Shown piece by piece: positions 27,310 to 37,973 of a DNA stretch of 64,000 nucleotides; the stretch's first letter is position 1, and each line of letters begins with the position of its first letter. A program made the translations under genes and the position numbers. The notes beneath the pieces are model-generated. The model did not search any database. It worked only from the letters and a program-made list of their open reading frames with translations, and was not told the DNA's origin. This stretch comes from CAVTWY01 sp963738575 (lineage in GTDB: Bacteria; Pseudomonadota; Gammaproteobacteria; Burkholderiales; Burkholderiaceae_C): contig CAVTWY010000002.1 of the NCBI GenBank assembly GCA_963738575.1, positions 1,116,001 through 1,180,000 of the forward strand. Direction: 5' to 3'.

Positions 27310-27811
27310 CGTCGCACATCGGGTCAGGCCCGTAGGATGCGTCACGCACCTTGGCGTCCACCACCGACACCTGAAACCACTGGCAAAAAATGGCTTGGTA
27401 GCGGTAGGACCAAACCTCGCCGCCTTGCCGTCCCCCGCCTCGGCGGTGCGAGGGGGTACCCAGCGTTTGCAGCAGCGCCTGGGCAGAAATGCCTGGCTTG
27501 ACGCTGTCAAAGGTGGCCTCGGTTAGCACCTGCTGCCACTGCGTGACGCGGCCAGCGGCATCGACGTCAACCATGAAGGTGTGCTTGCCAAAGGGCCCGC
27601 GCGCGAACTCGAGCCGCGACGCGCCTTGGTCCATCGCGTAGCGGGCTGTGGGCGTGCCGAGTGAGCGGGCCACTTGGTCGGTGTTTTGGCCGACGGCCAG
27701 ATTGCCAGGGCCGTAGGTGGTGCAGGCTGTACCGCCCAGCGCCACCACAAGGCAACCTGCAAACGCCAAGCGAAGCCGGCGGGCATGGGATTCAAAATCA
27801 ATCTTGGCCAT
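27272..27811 (-). CDS. Small BamE/SmpA-like exported protein, possible lipoprotein
   Basis: The 179-residue protein has an N-terminal hydrophobic stretch ending ALGGTAC, a weak lipobox with Cys near residue 30. A region with two BamE-like halves follows: LAVGQNTDQVARSLGTPTARY and VKPGISAQALLQTLGTPSHR. Both have the G-x-T-P turn seen in SmpA/OmlA domains. It is probably anchored in the outer membrane or periplasmic; its role is unknown. The ATG at 27811 is preceded by GGAG at a suitable distance. It ends inside the convergent pterin dehydratase gene. Confidence 0.7.
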   Translation of the reverse strand: MAKIDFESHARRLRLAFAGCLVVALGGTACTTYGPGNLAVGQNTDQVARSLGTPTARYAMDQGASRLEFARGPFGKHTFMVDVDAAGRVTQWQQVLTEATFDSVKPGISAQALLQTLGTPSHRRGGGRQGGEVWSYRYQAIFCQWFQVSVVDAKVRDASYGPDPMCDVNDDRMARWGVR

Positions 27812-27901
27812 GGTTTGCTCCATTGGCTGGTGATGCAAAGACGATACTAGTCAACCCCTTCACAACGCTTTGCAGCGTTTGCCGGCTGACGCCCCCAAAT
27901 C

Positions 27902-30900
27902 ATGCTTCATTTGATTGTCTCCAACCGCTCTGAAAAACTGATGCAGTGCCTGCACGAGCGCCTCGAGCAATCAAGGCCCTCGTCACCGCTTCAAGCCCAA
28001 CAGGTGGTGGTACCCAGTTTGGCGGTGCGACGGGCCATAACCCTTGACACAGCCCAACGATACGGCATTTGTACCAACATGCAATTCGCCTTTCTGGCGC
28101 AGTGGCTTTGGCAAGCCATGGGCAAGGTGGTGCGGGGCATTGCACCGCAAACGCCGTTTGACGCCAAGGTGCTGGCGTGGCGCATCGACCAGCAGTTTGC
28201 CAACACCCCCCCCCTCGCGGGGCACCCGCGCCTGGGGCCCTACCTCAAGGCGGCGGACGACGCCATGCGTTTTGAGCTGGCACAGCGCACCGCCACGTTG
28301 TTCGAGCAGTACACCACCTACCGCGCCGACTGGCTTCAAAAGTGGTCCCGAGACGAGCCCTTGCAAGCTCAGTCGCATGGAGGCGTCGACTCCATCACTT
28401 GGCGTCAGGACGAAGCCTGGCAACGCGCCCTGTGGCGCCAACTAACCACCGCACTGCCATCGGCCTTGGACGACCCCGCGCAACGCTTTGTCACCGCCCT
28501 GGTGCAGCACCCCGATGCAGCACGTGCCACACTCCCTGCTGACATTCACGTGTTTGCGCTGCCGTCCCTTGCCCCTCAACACCTGCGCTTGTTGCAGGCG
28601 ATGTCGCAGGTGATTGACGTGCATGTGTACGCGCACAACCCGTGCCAAGAATATTGGTTTGACATCGTTAGCGAAAAGCGTCGGCTTCACTTAACCAGCA
28701 TGGGGCGTGTGCTGCACACCGACGTGGGGCATCCCCTCTTGGCTGCATGGGGTGGCCAAACCCAAGCGCAAATGGCCTTGATGATCGCGCAATTGGACGA
28801 CAACGTGATGGAGGACGCGCAGTTTGAAGCGCCCATCGGCGCCAATCGTCTGGCTCGGCTGCAGCGCGACATCCTGTTGTTGCAAGAACCCGGTTCCGAC
28901 ACCGAAACGCCTGCTCTGCGAAAACCGTCGCTTGCCAGCGAGCGAGCCTCGGCGCCAACAGACACCAGCATCGAAGTTCACGTTTGCCACTCTTTGCGCC
29001 GCGAGCTCGAGGCCTTGCACAACCGCTTGCTTGCCCTCTTTGCCCAACCGGGCGCGCCCACGCCCGACCAGGTGCTGGTGGTGACTCCTGACTTGGACGG
29101 GGCGGCGCCCATGATCGATGCTGTGTTTGGTGCCGCCGAAGGCCCGCGCAGCATGGCGTACACCATCACCGGGCGCAGCAATGGCGACGATGCTGGCGTC
29201 GTCAACACGTTCATGGCCTTGTTGGACCTGGGCGGCTCACGCTTCAAGGCCAGCGACCTGCTGGCGCTGCTGCAAATGCCGTTGATCATGCAACAGCTGG
29301 GGTGGTCGAGCGACGACACTGACACGGCTGCCCACTGGTTGCAAGGTGCAGGCATGCGCTGGGGGCTGGATGCCGCGCATCGCAAACAACTGGGCTTTCC
29401 CGACTTGGCCGATCATTCATTGCAGGACGCTCTCGACCGGTTGGTGTTGGGGCATGTGATGCCTGACGTTGCAGGCGCGACACCCGCGGGTGACATCTTT
29501 TTGGGCAAACTCCCCGCTGGCCACGCCGTGGGAAGCCAAGCGCTTTTGTTGGGCACTTTGGAGCATCTTTCAAACCAGCTGCACCAGTTGCAAACGGCCT
29601 TGGCTCAACCTCAAACGGCCGATCGGTGGCACCTGACGCTGCTGGGCGCCCTGGACACTTTCATGCAAGCGGAGTTGCCGTCCGAAGTGGAAGGGCTGCG
29701 CGCCCTGCGGGCAGCCCTTACCCAGTGGCATGCACAAGCGGAGCAGGCCCAGCACGAAGGCGTGATTTCCACCGCCGTGATGCGCGCGTCAATTGACGCC
29801 GAGCTGGCAACCAAGGCCATGGGGGGCGTGCCCAGTGGCAGTGTCACGTTTGCGTCGATGTCCAGCCTGCGTGGGCTTGCCTACCGCGTTGTGGTTGTCG
29901 TGGGTTTGAATGATGGCGCCTTCCCTGCCCGAGCCACGCCACTTGAATTTGACTTGATGGCCTTTGCACCGCGCCCGGGCGACCGACAACGCAAACAAGA
30001 CGACCGCAACGTGATGCTCGACCTGGTGCTGTCGGCACGCGACGCTTTGTGGCTGAGCTACACCGGCCGCGACCTGCGCAGCAACGAGCTCCTGCCGCCC
30101 AGCACCGTGGTGAGTGAACTGCTCGACACCCTGGCGCGGGCCGACGGCATTGCACTCAAAGACCTGGAAGCACAAGTGACCACGCTGCATCCCTTGCAGC
30201 CGTTTGCCGCGTCACTGTTTGCGCCTGACGCGCCCGTCCAGTTGCGCAGTTTTCATGCGGGGTACGCACACGCGCTGATGGCTGGCCAGCAGGCGCTTGC
30301 GCACGCTGGCCAACCCGCAAAGGTGGCCAACGCGAGAGGCCTTGAGGCCGATGACGATGACGATGACGCCAGCGGCGGGGTTGAACGTGACGACGACCCA
30401 AGCGGCGACAACCAAGAGTCAGCGCCCTTGTTCATGGCACCGCTGCCACCACCGTCTGACCGTCTGCGCACCGTCACACTCGATGATTTGAAGAACTTCT
30501 TTGCCAACCCGTCCAAGCATTTGCTGCGAACACGGTTGGCGATTTCGCTACCCACGGGTAAAAACGAGACGCAAGACGACGAGCCTTTTGCGATGGACCG
30601 GCGTGAGGCCTCGTTGCAGCTCATGCAGTGGCTACCCCTGGCCATGGCGGGTGCCGACGACGCCCAGTTGTTGCGCCTTGCCCGTGCCGGCACCTTCTTT
30701 GCGTCAGGCCCACTGGGTGACCATGCGATGCGTGAACAAGTGCAAGAGGCGCGGCAGATTGCGCAGACGTACCGCGCCGCAATTCAAGGCCAGCCAGTGA
30801 CACCGCCACGCCCCAAGGTGCTAACTTTTGACATCAACGGGCAAGCGTGGACACTTTCAATCAACCTGTCCGACGTCTGGACCGACGGGCTTCATCGCGT

Positions 30901-31333
30901 AAGCGCGTCCAAACTGCGCGCCAGGCAACGCTTGCACGCATGGATCGATCACTTGGCGCTGGGTGCCCTCGTGCTAAAAAACGTGCAGCACAACAGCCAC
31001 CTGACGACTCGCGACCATGTGCTCTCGCTAAATCCGGTGCAAAACCCAACCGACATGCTGCAGACACTGGTTGAAACCTACGCCAAAGGTCTCGTGTTTC
31101 CGCTTGCGTTCATGCCCAACTTGGCCTGGGCCATCGCCGAAGGGCGCAGCATTTCAGCCGTCGCAACTCAGTGGCATGGAAGACGAGACATGCCAGGCGA
31201 CGCCGACGACGAGCATGTGCGATTGGCGCGGCGCGGGTTGCCGCCGTTGATCAACGACCCCGATTGCGCCCCTGTGGCGCACCGCGTCTTTGGCCCTTTG
31301 CTGGCGGCCATTGCGGGGTCAGAGAAACCGTGA
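27902..31333 (+). CDS. recC: Exodeoxyribonuclease V subunit gamma (RecC)
   Basis: RecC is the Chi-recognising scaffold of the RecBCD helicase-nuclease in double-strand-break repair. The 1,143-residue length matches the family. The N terminus (LHLIVSNRSEKLMQCLHERL) and the SLAVRRAITLDTAQRYGICTN segment are typical, as are AYRVVVVVGLNDGAFPAR and the LDDLKNFFANPSKHLLRTRL region. Oddity: an aspartate-rich stretch at about residues 815-840 looks like an unstructured insertion. It starts a recC-recB-recD operon; its stop overlaps the recB start by one base. Confidence 0.94.
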   Translation: MLHLIVSNRSEKLMQCLHERLEQSRPSSPLQAQQVVVPSLAVRRAITLDTAQRYGICTNMQFAFLAQWLWQAMGKVVRGIAPQTPFDAKVLAWRIDQQFANTPPLAGHPRLGPYLKAADDAMRFELAQRTATLFEQYTTYRADWLQKWSRDEPLQAQSHGGVDSITWRQDEAWQRALWRQLTTALPSALDDPAQRFVTALVQHPDAARATLPADIHVFALPSLAPQHLRLLQAMSQVIDVHVYAHNPCQEYWFDIVSEKRRLHLTSMGRVLHTDVGHPLLAAWGGQTQAQMALMIAQLDDNVMEDAQFEAPIGANRLARLQRDILLLQEPGSDTETPALRKPSLASERASAPTDTSIEVHVCHSLRRELEALHNRLLALFAQPGAPTPDQVLVVTPDLDGAAPMIDAVFGAAEGPRSMAYTITGRSNGDDAGVVNTFMALLDLGGSRFKASDLLALLQMPLIMQQLGWSSDDTDTAAHWLQGAGMRWGLDAAHRKQLGFPDLADHSLQDALDRLVLGHVMPDVAGATPAGDIFLGKLPAGHAVGSQALLLGTLEHLSNQLHQLQTALAQPQTADRWHLTLLGALDTFMQAELPSEVEGLRALRAALTQWHAQAEQAQHEGVISTAVMRASIDAELATKAMGGVPSGSVTFASMSSLRGLAYRVVVVVGLNDGAFPARATPLEFDLMAFAPRPGDRQRKQDDRNVMLDLVLSARDALWLSYTGRDLRSNELLPPSTVVSELLDTLARADGIALKDLEAQVTTLHPLQPFAASLFAPDAPVQLRSFHAGYAHALMAGQQALAHAGQPAKVANARGLEADDDDDDASGGVERDDDPSGDNQESAPLFMAPLPPPSDRLRTVTLDDLKNFFANPSKHLLRTRLAISLPTGKNETQDDEPFAMDRREASLQLMQWLPLAMAGADDAQLLRLARAGTFFASGPLGDHAMREQVQEARQIAQTYRAAIQGQPVTPPRPKVLTFDINGQAWTLSINLSDVWTDGLHRVSASKLRARQRLHAWIDHLALGALVLKNVQHNSHLTTRDHVLSLNPVQNPTDMLQTLVETYAKGLVFPLAFMPNLAWAIAEGRSISAVATQWHGRRDMPGDADDEHVRLARRGLPPLINDPDCAPVAHRVFGPLLAAIAGSEKP

Positions 31334-34300
31334 TGGCCACCCAATCGAAAACGATGAAGCCCTTTGACGTGCAAACCGCCAAGCTGAGCGGCACGCACCT
31401 GATCGAAGCCTCGGCTGGCACCGGCAAAACGTGGACGCTCAGCACCCTGGTATTGCGCTTGGTGCTTGAGCGTGACGAACCTCTGTCGTCTATCCTTGTG
31501 GTGACCTTTACCAAAGCCGCCGCCGCCGAACTGCGCGGCCGCGTGCGCTTGCGTTTGCAAGAAGGCCTGCGTGCGCTGCAAACGGTGAACGAGCCCGCTG
31601 ATGCCACCCTGTCGGCATTGTTGGTGCAGGCCACAACCAACACGGGACAAGACAAGGCTCAGTTGCAAGCGCGGTTGCAGCGCGCCCTGGCCGAGTTTGA
31701 TGAAGCCGCCATCTTGACCATCCACGCCTTTTGCCAGCGTGCTTTGAGCGACTCAGCCTTTGCGGGCCAATGGCCCCTGACGCAAGAGGTACAAGAGGAC
31801 GCCAAAGACCTGAGACTGCGCGTCGTGGCCGACTGGTGGCGCCAACGGATTGCTGCGCAGCCCTGGAACGAAGCCCTGGTAACGCTGCTTGCCACCGAGG
31901 GCGACTCCCCGGCCACGTGGGAGCCCTTGCTGAAGGCCGCCGAGAATGCGCCGCTGGCGTGCGCGCTTTGGCCCGACCCGCTGGCTGCGCCCGTGACCGA
32001 GCAAGACCCGACACATCAGGCATTGACGCGTGCGGTGCGCGATGCACTTCTCGACGCGAAAGCTGTTTGGGGCGCGAATCGCCCAGTCATTGTTGGTTTG
32101 CTGCACAAGGCTGCATTCGACGGGCAATTGCCCAAAAACTCGTACAGCGCCAAACGCATTGAGGAGGGAGCCCTCGCGCTTGACAGGTTTTTTAATGACG
32201 CCAACCCATCAGCAACACCCCGCTGGGATGGGCCTGCAAAACTGTACGAATCAGTCTTCATGCATGGCAAGGTCAGAAAGAACCAGCAAGGCCCAACGCA
32301 CCCCTTCTTCACAAAGCTTTCGTTGGTGATGCAGGCGCAGAGCAAGCTGGCAAGCACCGCGTCGCAACAACGCCTGTGCCTGATTCGCGACATGCTTCAG
32401 ACCACGCACACCACCCTGCAGCAAGTCAAAACGTCGCAACGCATCTACACCTATCACGACATGCTGACGCAACTGCACCACCGCACGCAGCATGACGATG
32501 CATTTGCCAGCGGCCTGCGCCAACGCTTCAGCGCTGCCTTGATTGACGAGTTTCAAGACACCGATGGACTGCAGTTGGCGATCTTTCAAAAGCTTTACAA
32601 CGGCACCGACACCCCCGTGTTTTTGGTGGGTGACCCCAAGCAGGCCATCTATTCGTTTCGCGGCGCCGACTTGCACAGCTACCTGGCAGCCCGCGCTGAC
32701 GCAGCGGCCACGGCCACTTTGCTTGAAAACCAGCGCTCCACCCCACGGTTGATTGCAGCCCTCAATGCGCTCTTCACCTGCAACGAGCAAGCATTTGCCG
32801 ACCCCGACTTGCAGTATCACGACGTAACAGCAAGCGAACGCCCACGCACCGTGCTGACCGACACGCGCATCCCCACCGGCGCGACCCCCGCTGCATTGGA
32901 TATCTGGACTTTGCCTGCCGAGCAAAACGAGATGACCCTCACGCCCGGCGCTGCCGAGCAGTTGGCCATCCAGTCGTGCGCCCATGACATCGCGCAAACG
33001 CTGACGGCGGCGTCCCTGGGCGAGGTACTGTTGGGTGACCAGCCCTTGCGTGGTGGGGACATCGCGGTGATTGTGGAAACACATGCCCAAGGCCGCAGAA
33101 TGCGAGAGGCACTTGCTGAATTTGGTGTGCCCTGTGTCGAGTTGTCGCGCGCCAGCGTGCTGCAGACGACAGAGGCAACAGAAGTGTCGCGCGTGCTGAA
33201 CGGCATTTTGGACAGCACCAACCCGGCGGCAGTGCGAGCTGCCTTGGCCACCGAGTTGCTTCATGTCGACGCTTGCACCTTGGCGTCCACCACAGGCGAA
33301 GACACCAGCGCCGACGCGCTCGCCCACGAAGCCCACGTGGACGCCATCTGGGCGCAAATGGCCGCGTGGCGCCAAGTGTGGAGCCACCGAGGCATCGCAG
33401 CCATGCTGTGGCAAGTGTTTGATAACACCCACCTTGCGCAGCGCATGCTGGCGCAGTCAGATGGCGAACGACGCATGACCAACTGGCTGCACCTGCTGGA
33501 GCTACTGAACGAAGCGGCACAAGCAAACGCTGCACCCAGCGCTGTGGTGGCTTGGTTTGACACGCAGCGCTGCAACAGCCAGGCCGACAGCTCCGACGCT
33601 GCTTTGTTGCGCCTGGAATCCGACCAGCATTTGGTACAAATCATCACCGTGCACCGATCCAAGGGGCTGGAGTACCCGATCGTCTATGCACCCCTGCTGT
33701 GGAAGAGCAGTCGTCGGGCTGACATCAAGCTGGGCACGGTGTACCACGACAGCAAAGGGCAGCACGTCATCGACTACCGCGTGCAAAAGGGCGACTCCTT
33801 AACGTCGGACGTCAAGAAGAGCGTCCTGCACGAGGTGGACTGCGAGCAAGTGCGAAAGATCTATGTTGCACTCACGCGCGCCGCGCACCGTTGTACGCTG
33901 GTGGTGAGCCCGCATGTTCAAGCGAGCGGCAAGAGCAACAGCTACACCAGCCTGAAAAGCATGCTGAATTGGTTGGTCGGTGGCCAAGGGCAAACGCTTG
34001 AAGCGTGGCAAGCGTTGGACAAAGATGGCGCGCCCCTCGAGCGATCCTCGCAATTGCTGTTGGCATGGCGCAAGCTAGGCAAAACCGCAGGTGACGTCGG
34101 TGACAAAAGCCCAGTGATCGCGGTGAACGAACTGCGGGCATCGCCCATGCTCACAGCCAGGTTGCCACGCGAGGCCGCCCCATCCGTGGTGGTGCACCAA
34201 GCGCCGGGGCCCATCGGGCCCGCATGGCGCCTGGGCAGTTTCAGTGCCTGGCTTCAGCACCCGGCGGAGTCGGCAGACGCGCCACGGGACGACCGCAGCA

Positions 34301-35187
34301 CTGCCGAGCCTGGTGCGGCTCCAGGCGACGGCTTGGACGCGGCCCTCGCCTTTGATGCACGGCGCCCCATGGCGGCAGCGGCTTCGCAAACGCCGATTGA
34401 AACCTTCGTCGCAGAACCAGACGACGTCTTGCATTTCCCCAAGGGCCCATCCGCCGGCGACACGGTCCACGCAGCCTTCGAGCACGCTGACTTCACCCTA
34501 CCCACCACCTGGCCCACCGCCGTGCGATCGGCGCTTCGCCGCCATCCACAAACGGGCAATGACGGCCAACCCCAGCCGGCCGCGCATGAATCGATGCTGC
34601 TGAACATGCTCGCTGACGTGGTGGCCACCGACATCGCGCCAGGCCTGCGCCTAAGCGCCATCGGGGCCACGCAGCGGCTAAGCGAGCTTGAATTCGACAT
34701 GTCGTTGACCCGCACCAACGTGGGCAACTTGACACAAGCGCTGGCATCCGTGGGTTTGCAGGGGCCACCCTTGTCGCCCGCCGTGCTGCAACGACCCTTC
34801 ACCGGCCACTTGCGCGGCTTCATGGACATGGTGTTTGAGCACCAAGGCCGCCATTACGTGGTGGACTGGAAGTCCAACCACCTGGGCTCAACCCCATTGG
34901 CCTACCACGATGCCGGCATGGAGCGTGCCATGCAAGTGCATGGCTACCACCTGCAAGCCACGCTCTATGCTTTGGCACTGCGCCGTCACTTGCGGCTGTC
35001 GTTGGGCGACCAAAACCTTGATGCTGCCTGGGGCGGTGCGGTGGTGTTGTTTGTGCGAGGTGTGCGCCCCTCTTGGCGGCAGGCAGACGGACGGCCTACC
35101 GGCGTGGTATTCAATCGATTGCCGCCCAAGACGCTGGATGCGCTGGATGCAATGCTTGGCGTGCGCGGGCAAAGGGAGCCCACATGA
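31333..35187 (+). CDS. recB: Exodeoxyribonuclease V subunit beta (RecB)
   Basis: RecB is the 3'-5' helicase and the nuclease of RecBCD. The 1,284-residue protein has Walker A ASAGTGKT at residues 25-32 and VVTFTKAAAAELRGRVR. The UvrD-type Walker B LIDEFQDTD is near 403 and the motif VI area HRSKGLEYPIV near 772. The C-terminal nuclease domain contains GFMDMVFE and the catalytic VDWKSNHLG near 1177. The start at 31333 (TGATG coupling with recC) gives a normal N terminus; an in-frame extension to 31171 would lie inside recC. It is somewhat longer than the E. coli protein. It overlaps recD by ATGA. Confidence 0.95.
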   Translation: MATQSKTMKPFDVQTAKLSGTHLIEASAGTGKTWTLSTLVLRLVLERDEPLSSILVVTFTKAAAAELRGRVRLRLQEGLRALQTVNEPADATLSALLVQATTNTGQDKAQLQARLQRALAEFDEAAILTIHAFCQRALSDSAFAGQWPLTQEVQEDAKDLRLRVVADWWRQRIAAQPWNEALVTLLATEGDSPATWEPLLKAAENAPLACALWPDPLAAPVTEQDPTHQALTRAVRDALLDAKAVWGANRPVIVGLLHKAAFDGQLPKNSYSAKRIEEGALALDRFFNDANPSATPRWDGPAKLYESVFMHGKVRKNQQGPTHPFFTKLSLVMQAQSKLASTASQQRLCLIRDMLQTTHTTLQQVKTSQRIYTYHDMLTQLHHRTQHDDAFASGLRQRFSAALIDEFQDTDGLQLAIFQKLYNGTDTPVFLVGDPKQAIYSFRGADLHSYLAARADAAATATLLENQRSTPRLIAALNALFTCNEQAFADPDLQYHDVTASERPRTVLTDTRIPTGATPAALDIWTLPAEQNEMTLTPGAAEQLAIQSCAHDIAQTLTAASLGEVLLGDQPLRGGDIAVIVETHAQGRRMREALAEFGVPCVELSRASVLQTTEATEVSRVLNGILDSTNPAAVRAALATELLHVDACTLASTTGEDTSADALAHEAHVDAIWAQMAAWRQVWSHRGIAAMLWQVFDNTHLAQRMLAQSDGERRMTNWLHLLELLNEAAQANAAPSAVVAWFDTQRCNSQADSSDAALLRLESDQHLVQIITVHRSKGLEYPIVYAPLLWKSSRRADIKLGTVYHDSKGQHVIDYRVQKGDSLTSDVKKSVLHEVDCEQVRKIYVALTRAAHRCTLVVSPHVQASGKSNSYTSLKSMLNWLVGGQGQTLEAWQALDKDGAPLERSSQLLLAWRKLGKTAGDVGDKSPVIAVNELRASPMLTARLPREAAPSVVVHQAPGPIGPAWRLGSFSAWLQHPAESADAPRDDRSTAEPGAAPGDGLDAALAFDARRPMAAAASQTPIETFVAEPDDVLHFPKGPSAGDTVHAAFEHADFTLPTTWPTAVRSALRRHPQTGNDGQPQPAAHESMLLNMLADVVATDIAPGLRLSAIGATQRLSELEFDMSLTRTNVGNLTQALASVGLQGPPLSPAVLQRPFTGHLRGFMDMVFEHQGRHYVVDWKSNHLGSTPLAYHDAGMERAMQVHGYHLQATLYALALRRHLRLSLGDQNLDAAWGGAVVLFVRGVRPSWRQADGRPTGVVFNRLPPKTLDALDAMLGVRGQREPT

Positions 35188-37067
35188 ATCCGGTCGATGC
35201 CGATAACCACCCTGCACAGCAGTTGGCGCAAGCATTGGCCACCCGGCTTGAGCGTTGGTCGCTGCAAATCGGTGCCAAGACCCACCCCGCGCAGGCAGTT
35301 GCGCAATGGGCCAAACGCCTGAGCTTGGCCACCAGCGAGGGTCACGTTTGCGTTGTGGTTGAAGAGCCCGATCAAAGGGCAACACTGATGGCCTCAAGCA
35401 TCGTCAACCGGCACACCGAACCCTTGCGGCTGCCACTGGTACTGGATGGCGAAGGCCGGTTGTACTTTCACCGCAGCTTTGACGATGAGCGCCAATTGGC
35501 GACGCGGCTGATCCAAGCGCTGCGCCACGCCCACATGCCCCCCGTCACCGACACCGCCGTGGCGTTGCTGCGCGAGCGCTTTGCACCACCTGCAGCCCCC
35601 TCGGGCGAAGTTCCAACAGTCGATCGACAAATGCTTGCCGTTGCACTTGCACTGCTGCAACCTGTGGTGGTGTTGAGCGGTGGCCCCGGCACGGGCAAGA
35701 CCACCACCCTGGCTGCCATGCTTGCTTGCATGAAGGCGCAAGACCCCAGCCTGCGCGCCGGTCTCGCCGCAACCACGGGCAAGGCCGCCGCGCGCATGAC
35801 GGCTGCGCTGGCAGGGCAAGACAGTCTTCAAGCACGCACCGTGCACGCGTGGCTGGGCATCAACCGCCAAACCGGCCAGGCACGCTTCAACGCCAAAAAC
35901 CCTTTGCCGCTGGACGTGTTGGTGATTGACGAGGCGTCCATGCTGGATTTGGCCCTGACGCGCCAACTCGTGGATGCCCTGCCCTTGCAAGCCCGCCTTG
36001 TTCTGCTGGGTGACAAAGACCAGTTGGCCGCCGTGCAGGCGGGGGCTGTGTTTGCGGAGCTGGCAGCAAACGCCACGATGGACGGTGCCACCACCACTCG
36101 CCTCTCAAAACTTTGCAACGTGCCTGAGTCGCAACTGCTGTTGGCATTGCACGGCACCGACGCCGTCCCACCAACACCGCCAACAGCACTTGCAAACGGC
36201 GTGATCTGGCTCACCCACAGCCACCGTTTTGACGCACGGTCGGGCATCGGCCAATTGGCGGCCCTGGTGCGGGACGGAGGCGCCGACGCAGCTTTGGCGC
36301 TGCTGAAGGCAGCAGCGCACGCGGATGTTTCATGGGTTGACCTCGCGCCCGAGGCACCAGAAGACAATGAGGCGCAAGCGCCTAGCATGGCCACTGCGCT
36401 TACGGGCTTCATGCGTAAAAACCTCACGCCCTTTGCGAAAGCTCTTGCCGCAGCCTTTGCAACGCCCTCAGACACCTCGGCCCTGTCCGCGCTGAAGGCG
36501 CTGGACCACTTCAGGTTGTTAAGTGCCGTTCGCGAAGGCCCCTACGGCACGCACGCGCTGAACCGGTGGGCGGCACTGCAGCTGCAACAACAATTGGACG
36601 CATTTGGTGCGACAACGGGGCGGTCGTCCCTTCGATCAATCGATGCCCGTCACGATTGGTTCGCGGGCCGACCCGTCATGGTGACGCGCAATGACGCGGC
36701 GTTGGGGCTCAGCAATGGCGATGTGGGCATCACCATGCCGGCTGACGTCACGGGCCCGTGGCGGGTGGTGTTTTTGCGCGCCAACGGCTCATGCGTCAGT
36801 TGGCCCATCACCCGGCTACCTGCCGTCGAGACAGCGTTTTGCGCCACGGTGCACAAATCGCAGGGCTCGGAGTTTCAGCACGTGGCACTGGTACTCCCCA
36901 ACCCGTGGCAGCGAACTTGCACGCGCGAGCTGGTTTACACGGCAGTCACGCGGGCCCGCACGCATGTCACCTTGGTGACATCGGCCGACACATGGCGCCA
37001 AGCCATTGCCACGCGCACGCAGCGCGTGGGTGGCCTGCGCACGCGATTGTTTGAAGCAGCAGCCTAA
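35184..37067 (+). CDS. recD: Exodeoxyribonuclease V subunit alpha (RecD)
   Basis: RecD is the fast 5'-3' helicase subunit of RecBCD. The 627-residue protein shows Walker A SGGPGTGKTTTLAAML near residues 164-180, an LVIDEASMLDLAL Walker B near 248, LLGDKDQLAAVQAGAVF, and a C-terminal UvrD-like motif ATVHKSQGSEFQHV. The start at 35184 is set by the ATGA overlap with recB. All three subunits are thus translated from one coupled message. Confidence 0.95.
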   Translation: MNPVDADNHPAQQLAQALATRLERWSLQIGAKTHPAQAVAQWAKRLSLATSEGHVCVVVEEPDQRATLMASSIVNRHTEPLRLPLVLDGEGRLYFHRSFDDERQLATRLIQALRHAHMPPVTDTAVALLRERFAPPAAPSGEVPTVDRQMLAVALALLQPVVVLSGGPGTGKTTTLAAMLACMKAQDPSLRAGLAATTGKAAARMTAALAGQDSLQARTVHAWLGINRQTGQARFNAKNPLPLDVLVIDEASMLDLALTRQLVDALPLQARLVLLGDKDQLAAVQAGAVFAELAANATMDGATTTRLSKLCNVPESQLLLALHGTDAVPPTPPTALANGVIWLTHSHRFDARSGIGQLAALVRDGGADAALALLKAAAHADVSWVDLAPEAPEDNEAQAPSMATALTGFMRKNLTPFAKALAAAFATPSDTSALSALKALDHFRLLSAVREGPYGTHALNRWAALQLQQQLDAFGATTGRSSLRSIDARHDWFAGRPVMVTRNDAALGLSNGDVGITMPADVTGPWRVVFLRANGSCVSWPITRLPAVETAFCATVHKSQGSEFQHVALVLPNPWQRTCTRELVYTAVTRARTHVTLVTSADTWRQAIATRTQRVGGLRTRLFEAAA

Positions 37068-37136
37068 AAAGCTTGCGCGTTGCGTCGACAATCGATGCCG
37101 CCAACCACCCTGGCTGTTTTTTTCAAGGTTTCGCTG

Positions 37137-37973
37137 ATGAAGTCTGTCCGCACCACCGTTGTTTGTGTCGTCGCCGCGATGGCGCTACTGCCCGCCCTTG
37201 CCACCGCACAAACGGCTGACAACGATCCCGTCCTGGCAATCAGTGAAGGCACCTCTGGCGGCACCGACCATTCGCGCGTGATCGCCAAGTACGCCGACTT
37301 GGCGGCCCGCATGAGCCAAGTCACCAAGCAAAAAATTCGCGTTGTCTTTGTGCGAGAGTTTGCAGCCCTGGAAGCCGGCATGAAGTCGGGTCAATTCACG
37401 TACGTGATGGCGCGCCCCAGCGATTACCCTGCGCGCGGCCTGCGCGACCATGGCTACCGCTACGTGGCCTCGGCCAAGCCGGATGGCCGCTGCATGATTT
37501 ACGCCGACAAGCAGTCGGGCATCAAAACACTGGAGCAAGCCAAGGGCAAAAAGTGGGCCATGCCCGAAGAGGTTGCTTACATGACCCGTTTCTGCCGCGC
37601 CGAATTGCGCGATCAAGGCATTGCGGTGTCGGCGCTTAAAGTTCAGTACGTGCGCGAACAAGCGGCCGTCAAGTTTTACATGGACAACGGCTTTGCCGAC
37701 GTGGGTGGCGTCGCTTCGTACGCTGGCGTGCGCACCCAATTTGAAAAAGACGGCGCCGTATTGATCCACACCAGCGTGGCGCAACCTTACTTTCCGCTGA
37801 TCGCGAGCAGCAAAGTGACACCGGCGCAAGTTCTGACGCTCCAGCAGTCGTTGGTGGCCATGAAGGACAACGCCGCAGGGCAAGCCATTTTGAAACGCAT
37901 TGGCATCGAGGCGTTTGACAGCTCAGCAGAATCCCGGCTGCGCGACCTCAACGCGTGGTTGGAGAAAAAGTAG
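37137..37973 (+). CDS. Periplasmic phosphate/phosphonate-type ABC substrate-binding protein
   Basis: The 278-residue protein has a signal peptide ending ALATA and a PhnD/SsuA-like type 2 periplasmic-binding fold (ISEGTSGGTDHSRVIAKYADLA, FVREFAALEAGMKSGQFTYVMARPSDYPARGL). No permease or ATPase gene adjoins it, so the ligand is unknown and it may serve a distant transporter or act as a sensor. The ATG at 37137 is preceded by AAGG. Its last 26 bp overlap the convergent cation exporter gene. Confidence 0.8.
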   Translation: MKSVRTTVVCVVAAMALLPALATAQTADNDPVLAISEGTSGGTDHSRVIAKYADLAARMSQVTKQKIRVVFVREFAALEAGMKSGQFTYVMARPSDYPARGLRDHGYRYVASAKPDGRCMIYADKQSGIKTLEQAKGKKWAMPEEVAYMTRFCRAELRDQGIAVSALKVQYVREQAAVKFYMDNGFADVGGVASYAGVRTQFEKDGAVLIHTSVAQPYFPLIASSKVTPAQVLTLQQSLVAMKDNAAGQAILKRIGIEAFDSSAESRLRDLNAWLEKK

